Assembly: GCA_025450955.1 (NCBI GenBank)
Contig: JANWLJ010000118.1
Coordinates: 1-7,509, forward strand
Length of the DNA stretch: 7,509 nt
Direction: 5' to 3'
From: Polyangium sp. (in: bacteria)
Lineage (GTDB): Bacteria; Myxococcota_A; Polyangia; Palsa-1104
Shown: in pieces, positions 1-7,464 of the stretch
Position numbering within the stretch: position 1 is the first letter of the stretch
Layout of the letters: each line of letters begins with the position of its first letter
The notes under the pieces: model-generated
Databases searched by the model: none
Told to the model about the DNA's origin: nothing
The model's input: the letters and a program-made list of their open reading frames with translations, nothing else
Position numbers and translations under genes: made by a program

Positions 1-654
<654 letters not shown>

Positions 655-663
655 CGGCCCGGT

Positions 664-671
664 ACTATACT
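664..671. promoter_or_regulatory. Candidate bidirectional -10 element, ACTATACT
   Basis: The 24 bp between the divergent starts at 654 (minus) and 679 (plus) contains one AT-rich octamer. On the plus strand it reads TATACT (666-671), 7 nt before the ATG at 679. On the minus strand it reads TATAGT (669-664), 9 nt before the ATG at 654. Both match the bacterial -10 consensus in 5 of 6 positions and would place transcription starts at or within a few bases of each ATG. No convincing -35 is visible on either side. Inferred from sequence alone. Confidence 0.5.
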
Positions 672-678
672 CTGGCGC

Positions 679-1488
679 ATGCCGAATCGCCTGCGCAACC
701 TGGGAGCCGGCGCCCTCGTCGCCTTCACCGTTTTCGGCGCGCCGCCCGCGTTCGCAGCGCCCAAGACCAAAGCCGCCGCCGAGCCCGCTCCCGCCGCCGC
801 CGACGTCACCGCGGTCAAGAGCAAGCTCCAGCTCTTCACCGACGGCAAGCAGCACTACTTCGCGTTCGTGCCGTTCGGCTCGATCGAGGACGATTTCTTC
901 TTCGGCGACGGCAAGACCTTCTATCAGCAGCGCATCTTCGGCGGCGGCTCGAACGGCACCGAGAGCTTCGAGAAATATTTCTGGGAGCCGCGCGCCCGGG
1001 TCCCGGCGGGCGCGGCCTTCTTGTTCACCGACAAGAAGTACGATCTTCAGTGCGAAGATCGACACACCGCCTTCACTCCGGTCGCCGCCGACGAGGCGCA
1101 GAAGCTGATCGCGCAGGCGAGCTTTCTCAAGCCGCGCTGGATGCGCCAGGCCTACGCGCTCGCCCGCGACAACCTCGGCCGCTACTACTACGTCGATCGC
1201 ATGCGCGCGCCCGAGGGCAACAAGAGCTTCCGGCTGTTCGTCGGCGCCAAGGGATCGATGAAGCTGCAGAAGATGACCAACGTGGTGAGCGACTCGGCGG
1301 GCGACATCTTCGCCACCCGCACCGGCGAGCTGCGCCTGGTCTTGAACGCCGGCCAGACCTTCTGGATGAAGGGAAAGAAAAAGACCAACCTCATCAACCT
1401 GCCCGTCGAGGACAACCACGTCCTCATCTACTCCGAGCTCGGCGTCTACACCGGCCAGCCGCTCGGCACGCCCTGCGACGATCTGTAG
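679..1488 (+). CDS. Secreted protein of unknown function
   Basis: I do not recognise the family. The 269-residue product starts with a signal peptide: basic MPNRLR, a hydrophobic core, and a probable cleavage after AFA (residue 26). An Ala/Pro-rich stretch (27-42) follows, then a mature domain rich in aromatic residues and beta-prone segments, for example around 58-76 (HYFAFVPFGSIEDDFFFGD) and 168-173 (RYYYVD). The mature part has only two cysteines, C125 and C266 (four residues from the C-terminus), which could form a disulfide in the periplasm. No lipobox and no later membrane segment is seen. An open frame extends far upstream of 679, but that part is antisense to the kinase. The start at 679 is chosen because the signal peptide begins there and the -10-like TATACT lies 7 nt before it; there is no Shine-Dalgarno. 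It is divergent from the kinase and convergent with the MscS gene. Likely periplasmic or secreted; role unknown. Confidence 0.88.
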   Translation: MPNRLRNLGAGALVAFTVFGAPPAFAAPKTKAAAEPAPAAADVTAVKSKLQLFTDGKQHYFAFVPFGSIEDDFFFGDGKTFYQQRIFGGGSNGTESFEKYFWEPRARVPAGAAFLFTDKKYDLQCEDRHTAFTPVAADEAQKLIAQASFLKPRWMRQAYALARDNLGRYYYVDRMRAPEGNKSFRLFVGAKGSMKLQKMTNVVSDSAGDIFATRTGELRLVLNAGQTFWMKGKKKTNLINLPVEDNHVLIYSELGVYTGQPLGTPCDDL

Positions 1489-1497
1489 CCGCTCGCG

Positions 1498-2295
1498 TTA
1501 CGGCTGCGGCGGCGGCGCGGGCGCGGCGGCGAGGTTGACCACCCGGTTGTTCACCAGATCCGCGTTCGGCACGATCAAGATGTTTTGATCGGCCATCAGG
1601 ATGCGGGTCGCGCGCACGCCGACGTCGAGCACCTCGCCCACTTCGCCGGTCGCCAGGCGGATGCGATCGCCGACGCGAAACGGCCGATCGACGAGCAGCA
1701 CGAAGCCGGCGATCATGTGGCCGAGCGTCTGCTGCGCCGCCAGCCCGATCGCGAGCGAGCCGACCCCGAGCGCCGCGATGAGGGTGGTGATGTCCTGCCC
1801 GAAGTGCTTGGCGACCACCGCCACCAGGATCAGCCCGACCACCAGCCCGACGACCTTGGTGAAGAGCGGCAGATATTCGCGCTCGAAGCGCACCCGATCT
1901 TCCCGCGGCGCGCGCGTCATCGAGGTGGTGAAGAGCAGCGTCGACAGATGGGTGCAGAGCTGCGCCAGCACGATCGCGCCGAGGACGTAGAGCCCGCCGC
2001 CGAGGATCGTCTTGAGCCGCCCGCCGAGCGGCGCGGTGCCGACCGCGAGATAGCCGCCGGTCGAGAGCACCAGCAGCACCAGCGCCCGCCTGACCCGCCG
2101 CGACCGACGCAGCCCCTCCTGCCCCGCCGCGCGCACGCGCGCCCACCTTCCGGCGAGGAGCGCGGCCAAAAGCGCGACGAGCAGGGTGATCGCGAACAGC
2201 GCGAGCGCGAGGACGGTGCGTTGGTGCGGAGCGAGAGACTCGACGGCGCTCCACCTCGAAGGATGGACGAACACGTCGACGAGCTCGGAGATCAT
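1498..2295 (-). CDS. MscS-family mechanosensitive ion channel, lacking the C-terminal vestibule domain
   Basis: Inner-membrane channel of the MscS superfamily, which opens on membrane tension to release solutes during osmotic downshock. The 265-residue product has probable membrane helices at about 27-49, 69-87, 97-121 and 142-163. The pore-lining helix is at about 168-200, with Gly/Ala packing (ALGVGSLAIGLAAQQ) leading into DRPFRVGDRI, the family hallmark that E. coli MscS has as FRPFRAGE. The beta domain follows (ATGEVGEVLDVGVRATRI, then VPNADLVNNRVVNLA). The protein stops there with a Pro-rich tail (APAPPPQP). E. coli MscS continues for roughly another 100 residues of cytosolic alpha/beta vestibule after the equivalent point. 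No remnant of that domain is seen downstream, where the convergent gene begins 9 bp past the stop. The start has no Shine-Dalgarno; it lies 22 nt after the stop of the lipoprotein gene, so co-transcription with it is likely. Family call is firm. Confidence 0.93.
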   Translation of the reverse strand: MISELVDVFVHPSRWSAVESLAPHQRTVLALALFAITLLVALLAALLAGRWARVRAAGQEGLRRSRRVRRALVLLVLSTGGYLAVGTAPLGGRLKTILGGGLYVLGAIVLAQLCTHLSTLLFTTSMTRAPREDRVRFEREYLPLFTKVVGLVVGLILVAVVAKHFGQDITTLIAALGVGSLAIGLAAQQTLGHMIAGFVLLVDRPFRVGDRIRLATGEVGEVLDVGVRATRILMADQNILIVPNADLVNNRVVNLAAAPAPPPQP

Positions 2296-2317
2296 GAGGC
2301 GGCTGAAAACGCCCCCG

Positions 2318-3676
2318 CTACTCTTCGGCGGCGGGGCGCACGCGCAGGTTTAGCGGGCGCTTGAGCATCGGCCGGTGCGGCACGTTCGGGGCGGCCTGCG
2401 CCTCCTTCTGCGGCTCGGGCTTGGCGGTCGCGACCGCCGGCTGCCCCGGGATCTCGCCCTTGTCGTTGCCGAAGGCGAGCACGCCGAACCGCGCCAGGGT
2501 GTGGAAGTCGCCGACGAGCGGCGGCGACCAGCCGGTCCCCTGCTGCGGGCGCCCGGCCGGCATATCGAGCCGATAGAAGTTCACCCGCCACTCGCTGCCC
2601 ACCTTGGGCGGCACGTTCTTGTCCTCGGTCAGCTTGCCGCGCGCGTCGGTGAGCGGGATCGCCATCTCGACGGTCCAGCCCTTGTCGGTGTCGGTGCGGT
2701 CGTCGAGCGTGCCGTCGACCTTGACCGCCACCTTCATATTCGAATTCCAATCATTTTGATTTTGCCGATACGCCGGCAGATACGAATCGAAGATCGCGCC
2801 GCGCGGATTGGTCTGCAGCTCGACGTAGCTCTTGCCGTCGCCGTCGGCGTCGATGAACATCTCGACCGCCTCCTGGGTCCACAGCTTCTCGTCGCGCTTG
2901 TCGAGGGTCGACCACACGTCTTTGTCCTCGCACTGAAACGCGACGTAGAGGTTCTTGTCGTCCCACAAAATCTTGGCCGTGGTCTCTTGATCCGCCGGCA
3001 GCCCGTCGATGGTGCGCACGAAGTCGCCCGTCGACGGCGCGTCCTTCCACGCCCGCTCGTCGAGCTTTCCGTCGAGCTTGATCGATCCATTCTTGATGTG
3101 CTTGGCGACGATCCGCTTGAGCTCCACCGGCGCCGCCGAGGTGGTCGGCAGCACCACCGCGAGGATCCGGTTCTCTTTGTCGTGCGGCCCCTTGGTGACC
3201 TTGAGCCGGAGCGGCCCCTTCCACATCCCGACGTAGATCTCGACCGACTTGGCCGGCCAGTTCGCAGGCACGCTCACCCGGTGAATGTCGCGGATGATAT
3301 CGCCCGCCTTCCACACCTTGACCGGATAGTGCCCATTGATCGGCGTGTGGTCGGCGTTCAGGTGGCTCTTCTTGGTGCCCGGCGCCTCGAGGTGGATGAA
3401 CACCTTCCAGTCGTCGGTGAACGGCTTGTTGACCTTCCAATAATGAGTGAGGGTGAACGCCTTGCCCGGCGTCACCACGTCGGTGTCGACGTCGAGCCCG
3501 AGATAGGTGACCTTGTCCTCGAGATCGGCGTTGACCACGTACTTCGGCGTCGGCGCGGTCTTGAGGATGTTCTCCTGGGCGGCCTTGATATCGTCCTCGG
3601 TGGGCGTGTCGGGCGACTGCTCGACGCAGCCAAAGGCGAAGAGGGCCACGGCGGCCACGATGGCGAAACGATGCAT
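2318..3676 (-). CDS. Lipoprotein with a family 9 carbohydrate-binding-like domain
   Basis: The 452-residue product begins with a lipoprotein signal peptide, with the lipid-modified cysteine probably C17 in LFAFGC. The -3/-2 residues (A, F) are a loose fit to the lipobox, but the charge, core and Cys placement are typical. Residues about 45-160 form a beta-rich domain with the pattern WKVFIHLEAPG, then DHTPINGHYPVKVWKAGDIIRD, then EIYVGMWKG, a sandwich module I have seen as an appendage of other envelope proteins. Residues about 199-404 look like the CBM9-like family: IKLDGKLDERAWKDAP, AKILWDDKNLYVAFQCED, a block with EAVEMFIDADGDGKSYVELQ, GWTVEMAIP, and WRVNFYRLD. A Pro/Ala/Gln-rich tail (about 412-452) ends the protein. 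It probably sits on the periplasmic or outer face of an envelope membrane and binds glycan, though no catalytic site is seen and the ligand is unknown. A strong Shine-Dalgarno supports the start. It is the first gene of a likely pair with the MscS gene. Confidence 0.92.
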   Translation of the reverse strand: MHRFAIVAAVALFAFGCVEQSPDTPTEDDIKAAQENILKTAPTPKYVVNADLEDKVTYLGLDVDTDVVTPGKAFTLTHYWKVNKPFTDDWKVFIHLEAPGTKKSHLNADHTPINGHYPVKVWKAGDIIRDIHRVSVPANWPAKSVEIYVGMWKGPLRLKVTKGPHDKENRILAVVLPTTSAAPVELKRIVAKHIKNGSIKLDGKLDERAWKDAPSTGDFVRTIDGLPADQETTAKILWDDKNLYVAFQCEDKDVWSTLDKRDEKLWTQEAVEMFIDADGDGKSYVELQTNPRGAIFDSYLPAYRQNQNDWNSNMKVAVKVDGTLDDRTDTDKGWTVEMAIPLTDARGKLTEDKNVPPKVGSEWRVNFYRLDMPAGRPQQGTGWSPPLVGDFHTLARFGVLAFGNDKGEIPGQPAVATAKPEPQKEAQAAPNVPHRPMLKRPLNLRVRPAAEE

Positions 3677-3680
3677 CGAT

Positions 3681-3688
3681 TCCTCCCT
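3681..3688 (-). promoter_or_regulatory. Shine-Dalgarno of the lipoprotein gene
   Basis: On the minus strand this reads AGGGAGGA, 4 nt before the ATG at 3676. It fixes the start of the lipoprotein gene and contrasts with the absence of any such site before the starts at 654, 679, 2295 and 6472. Confidence 0.85.
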
Positions 3689-3700
3689 GGGAATTGGAAG

Positions 3701-3731
3701 TGGTGCCGGCGAACGTATTAGCCGGTAACCA
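3701..3731. promoter_or_regulatory. Imperfect inverted repeat around the lipoprotein gene -10 (possible operator)
   Basis: Arms TGGT and CCGGC (3701-3704, 3706-3710) pair with GCCGG and ACCA (3721-3725, 3728-3731), with one unpaired base on one side and two on the other, around a 10-nt centre. The candidate -10 hexamer lies in the centre. This could be a repressor site over the promoter, or a hairpin ending the TPR mRNA, though there is no U-run. Seen directly; function is inference. Confidence 0.35.
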
Positions 3732-3743
3732 AGCTCAGTTCAA
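3715..3743 (-). promoter_or_regulatory. Candidate sigma70-type promoter for the lipoprotein gene
   Basis: On the minus strand, TTGAAC (3743-3738) is followed by exactly 17 nt and then TAATAC (3720-3715). The -35 matches TTGACA in its first four bases; the -10 match is weaker. The predicted start near 3708 would give a leader of about 30 nt carrying the Shine-Dalgarno. It lies in the 74-bp gap after the TPR gene, suggesting that the lipoprotein/MscS pair is transcribed separately from the kinase/TPR pair. Confidence 0.45.
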
Positions 3744-3750
3744 GGAAAAC

Positions 3751-4521
3751 TCAGAAACGGAAGAGGATGCTGCCGACGTTCGGCGTGCGCTCGGTGGCGC
3801 TCGGAGGGGTGACGCGCGGCGAGGAGGTCTGCGCGCCGAGGACGACGTTGTTGCTGGTCGTCTCGGCGTACCACACCCCCACCGCGATCGCGCAGACCAG
3901 CACGAGCGCGCCGCCGGCGATGATGAGCCCGATCCACCAGCGGCTCTTTTTCTTCTTCGGCGCCTGGGTCGGATATCCCGCCGGAGCCGGCGCGTAGGGA
4001 TCGTAGGTGCCGTAGGTCGGGTAGCTCTGCGGCTGCGGCTCGGGCTCGGCCTGCGGCTGCGGCTGGCCCTCTTGCGGCGCGGGCTGCTGCGTCTCGGGCG
4101 GCTGCGGCTCGGCGGCGGTCTGCTGCTGGAGCGCGGCGATATCGGCCTCGACCTCGGCGCGGTTCGACGCGTTCGGCACGCCCGCGAGGTAGCGCTGGTA
4201 ATACTTCACCGCGACCCGCTTGTGGCCGAGCTTCTCGTGCGCGAGGCCGATGTTGTAGTCGAGGATCGGCGACGGGCGAAGCTGCGCCGCGGCCTTGAAC
4301 TCGTGAATCGCGCGGTGATAGTCGCCCGAGCTGTAGGCGGTCTTGCCGGCCTCGAAGTGCGCCTTGGCCTGCGCCAAGGTGGCGTCGTCTTGCGCGGGCG
4401 CGGGCTGCGCGGCGGGCGCGGCGGTCGGCTGCGCCATCGCGCCCTGCGGCCAGAGGATCGCCAGCGCGAAGGCGAGCACCGTCGCCACCGAGGTCACCGC
4501 CCGCCACTTTTTCGAACCCAT
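3751..4521 (-). CDS. TPR protein with signal peptide, Pro/Gln-rich linker and C-terminal membrane helix
   Basis: The 256-residue product starts MGSKKWRAV, followed by a hydrophobic core and a probable signal peptidase site after GAMA (residue 30). Two tetratricopeptide repeats follow, about 51-82 (AKAHFEAGKTAYSSGDYHRA and on) and 85-118 (ILDYNIGLAHEKLGH and on), a protein-binding scaffold. Residues about 135-188 are rich in Pro, Gln, Tyr and Ala. Four lysines (189-192) precede a membrane helix (about 195-219), and a 37-residue tail ends in LFRF. I chose the ATG at 4521 over one 27 nt further upstream because a near-perfect Shine-Dalgarno sits just before it. The gene lies 34 nt after the PEGA kinase stop, so the two are probably one operon and the TPR protein may be partner, scaffold or substrate of the kinase (inference). 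The lysines on the presumed periplasmic side of the helix conflict with the positive-inside rule, so topology is uncertain. Confidence 0.9.
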   Translation of the reverse strand: MGSKKWRAVTSVATVLAFALAILWPQGAMAQPTAAPAAQPAPAQDDATLAQAKAHFEAGKTAYSSGDYHRAIHEFKAAAQLRPSPILDYNIGLAHEKLGHKRVAVKYYQRYLAGVPNASNRAEVEADIAALQQQTAAEPQPPETQQPAPQEGQPQPQAEPEPQPQSYPTYGTYDPYAPAPAGYPTQAPKKKKSRWWIGLIIAGGALVLVCAIAVGVWYAETTSNNVVLGAQTSSPRVTPPSATERTPNVGSILFRF

Positions 4522-4525
4522 CCGC

Positions 4526-4533
4526 TCCTCCTT
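4526..4533 (-). promoter_or_regulatory. Shine-Dalgarno of the TPR gene
   Basis: Minus strand AAGGAGGA ends 4 nt before the ATG at 4521. It lies downstream of the alternative in-frame ATG at 4548, so it selects 4521 as the start. Confidence 0.85.
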
Positions 4534-4555
4534 CGTTCCGGCTTCCAAGTTACGG

Positions 4556-6394
<1,839 letters not shown>

Positions 6395-6450
6395 ACGAGC
6401 CGCAGGCTTACTGTGCGAGCGATCACTTCGCCCGCCGTCTCGCTTCGCCG

Positions 6451-6459
6451 TGCTAAGTT
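6451..6459 (+). promoter_or_regulatory. Candidate extended -10 for the gene at 6472
   Basis: TGCTAAGTT fits an extended -10 (TGn followed by TAnnnT). It ends 12 nt before the ATG at 6472, giving a predicted leader of only about 6 nt. No Shine-Dalgarno is present between it and the ATG, and no -35 match is visible. Confidence 0.35.
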
Positions 6460-6471
6460 GGCGCCCCGAAC

Positions 6472-7098
6472 ATGCGACCGACCAAGACCGACGCCGCCCT
6501 CGCCGCCGCCGAAGAGACCCACGCCCACGACCCCGAACGCGCCGAGGTGATCGCGCGGGTGCGCCGCTTCAAAGCGGGCTGGTACGAGCTCGGCGAATCG
6601 CTCTCCGAGCAGCGACGCGGCGAGCACTATAAACAGTGGGGCTATTCGAGCTTCGAGGACTACTGCAAGCGCGAGCTGCACCTGCGCATGGAGACCGTCG
6701 ACAAGCTCACCGGGTCGTATGGATTTTTGCGCACGCGCGCGCCCGAGGTGCTGCGCCGCGACGGACGCGACGCGCCGATCCCGAGCTACCAGGCGGTCGA
6801 TTTTTTGCGCCGCGCCGAGGAGGAGGCCGACGCGCCCGAAGAGACGGTGCGCGAGATCCGCCGCCACGTCCTCGACGAGGGCGCGTCGCTACCGAAGATC
6901 TCGCGCATCTACCGCCAGGTGGTGTTCCCGGTCGGCGACGAGGAGCGCAGCGATAAGCAGCGGAGCGGGCTCAAGCAGGCGATCGCGCGCCTGGTCGAGC
7001 TCCTCGCGCTCGCCCGCGACGACGGGACCGTCCCGCCGCCGCTCGCGGCCGAGGTCGAAGAGCCGTTGGCCCGCGTGGCCGCGCACCTCGAGCGATAA
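6472..7098 (+). CDS. Protein of unknown function with HTH-like N-terminal motif
   Basis: I cannot name the family, though the sequence has the look of a conserved myxobacterial hypothetical. The 208-residue product is soluble, highly charged and predicted mostly helical, with no signal peptide or membrane segment. Residues 53-65 (YKQWGYSSFEDYC) followed by KRELHLRMETVDKL resemble the Y-x3-G-aromatic-x-S-F-x2-YC pattern seen upstream of helix-turn-helix segments in several bacterial DNA-related proteins, including the N-terminal part of some HNH-nuclease-type proteins. Here no HNH nuclease motif follows. The middle has IPSYQAVDFLRRAEE (103-117). The C-terminal third (about 163-207) could form paired helices or a short coiled coil. 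A nucleic-acid-binding or regulatory role is a guess from the motif. It is divergent from the PEGA kinase (77 bp apart if that starts at 6394) and convergent with the KGG gene. An extended -10 directly upstream supports this start. Confidence 0.87.
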   Translation: MRPTKTDAALAAAEETHAHDPERAEVIARVRRFKAGWYELGESLSEQRRGEHYKQWGYSSFEDYCKRELHLRMETVDKLTGSYGFLRTRAPEVLRRDGRDAPIPSYQAVDFLRRAEEEADAPEETVREIRRHVLDEGASLPKISRIYRQVVFPVGDEERSDKQRSGLKQAIARLVELLALARDDGTVPPPLAAEVEEPLARVAAHLER

Positions 7099-7101
7099 AA
7101 C

Positions 7102-7132
7102 CGCTCGTCCTGAGCTTGTCGAAAAACGAGCG
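7102..7132. terminator. Hairpin in first repeat unit, possible terminator
   Basis: CGCTCGT (7102-7108) pairs perfectly with ACGAGCG (7126-7132) around a 17-nt loop. It sits directly after the stop of the gene at 6472-7098 and could end its transcript. There is no U-run, so intrinsic termination is uncertain; mRNA 3'-end protection is an alternative. Confidence 0.35.
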
Positions 7133-7144
7133 CGCGCCAAACCG

Positions 7145-7171
7145 CTCGTCCTGAGCTTGTCGAAGGACGAG
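7145..7171. terminator. Hairpin in second repeat unit, possible terminator of the KGG gene
   Basis: CTCGTCCT (7145-7152) pairs perfectly with AGGACGAG (7164-7171), an 8-bp stem with an 11-nt loop. It begins about 10 nt past the minus-strand KGG gene stop at 7182. No U-run follows on either strand. Confidence 0.38.
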
Positions 7172-7181
7172 AGCGCGCCGG

Positions 7182-7445
7182 CTACTCTTCTTTCTTCGGC
7201 GGCGGCTCGGGCGGGGCGGCGGCGCGGCGCTTGCCCGCCTCGATCAGCTCCTTCACCTTCTGCCCGCCCTTGTGCCCGATCTCTTCGTAGAACTCGTGGC
7301 CACGGGCGTCGCGGACCGCTTCGCCGCCCTTGCGCCCGATCTCCTCGTAAAATTCGTGGCCGCGCTCGTCGCGCACCTTCTGCCCGCCCTTGCGGCCAGC
7401 CTCACGGACGGTCATGCCTCCGCCCGGTTTCTTTTCCTCGGCCAT
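7182..7445 (-). CDS. KGG-repeat stress protein (YciG/GsiB/Con-10-like)
   Basis: The small, very hydrophilic 87-residue product has three copies of the KGG motif at 19-21, 39-41 and 59-61, spaced exactly 20 residues apart. Its core unit is RGHEFYEEIGRKGG, followed by a final VKELIEAGKRR and a Pro/Lys/Glu tail. This is the KGG family that includes enterobacterial YciG, Bacillus GsiB and fungal Con-10; members are induced by general stress, starvation or desiccation, and their biochemical role is not settled. It is cytosolic, probably poorly structured, with no signal peptide and no cysteine. The start at 7445 is fixed by a strong Shine-Dalgarno. The stop of an apparent second KGG-type gene lies 19 bp upstream, so the two probably form an operon. 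The family call rests on the repeated motif and is firm; the role here is inference. Confidence 0.93.
   Translation of the reverse strand: MAEEKKPGGGMTVREAGRKGGQKVRDERGHEFYEEIGRKGGEAVRDARGHEFYEEIGHKGGQKVKELIEAGKRRAAAPPEPPPKKEE
7261..7394 (-). repeat. 60-bp tandem coding repeats within the KGG gene
   Basis: Segments 7261-7320 and 7321-7380 align without gaps at about 78 percent identity (13 mismatches by hand count), and a third partial copy begins at 7381. They encode the 20-residue KGG units. Many differences are at codon third positions, so the repeat is old and kept at protein level. Confidence 0.85.
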
Positions 7446-7448
7446 GTT

Positions 7449-7458
7449 CCTCCTCCTT
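7449..7458 (-). promoter_or_regulatory. Shine-Dalgarno of the KGG gene
   Basis: Minus strand AAGGAGGAGG ends 3 nt before the ATG at 7445, with the core AAGGAGG 6 nt away. It lies between the stop of the upstream gene and this start, which suggests high translation from a shared mRNA. Confidence 0.85.
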
Positions 7459-7464
7459 CGTGGG

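Larger units (their letters stand above)
7098..7179. repeat. Two tandem 41-bp copies of a hairpin-forming intergenic repeat
   Basis: Units 7098-7138 and 7139-7179 differ at only 3 of 41 positions; the first 26 bases are identical. Each carries the core CCTGAGCTTGTCGAA. From memory, this core, usually extended as CCTGAGCTTGTCGAAGGA, is a widespread intergenic palindromic motif in many high-GC bacteria; I do not recall a formal family name. Each unit can form its own hairpin. The pair fills nearly all of the gap between convergent genes ending at 7098 and 7182, and the first unit overlaps the final A of the stop codon of the plus-strand gene. Confidence 0.9.

Noticed and set aside
1487..1505. 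Small stem AGCCG/CGGCT between the convergent stops, as a terminator
   Set aside because: Only 5 bp with a 9-nt loop and no U-run on either strand; chance is likely in this base composition.
1424..2254. Second minus-strand frame over the MscS gene, considered as a frameshifted MscS C-terminus
   Set aside because: The part beyond the MscS stop is Arg/Ala-rich with no vestibule-domain resemblance and is antisense to the secreted-protein gene, so a frameshift does not explain the short MscS.
2375..3721. 448-codon plus-strand open frame opposite the lipoprotein gene
   Set aside because: Low-complexity Arg/Val/Asp/Leu composition and full antisense overlap with a recognised CBM9-like lipoprotein that has a strong Shine-Dalgarno.
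4522..4548. Longer TPR protein starting at 4548
   Set aside because: The Shine-Dalgarno lies inside this stretch, just before the ATG at 4521, and the signal peptide begins there.
7098..7179. CRISPR-like array
   Set aside because: Only two adjacent units with no variable spacers and with internal palindromes; it fits an intergenic REP-like repeat.
7261..7394. 60-bp minisatellite or mobile repeat
   Set aside because: The repeats are in frame, diverged mainly at the DNA level, and encode the known KGG protein units.
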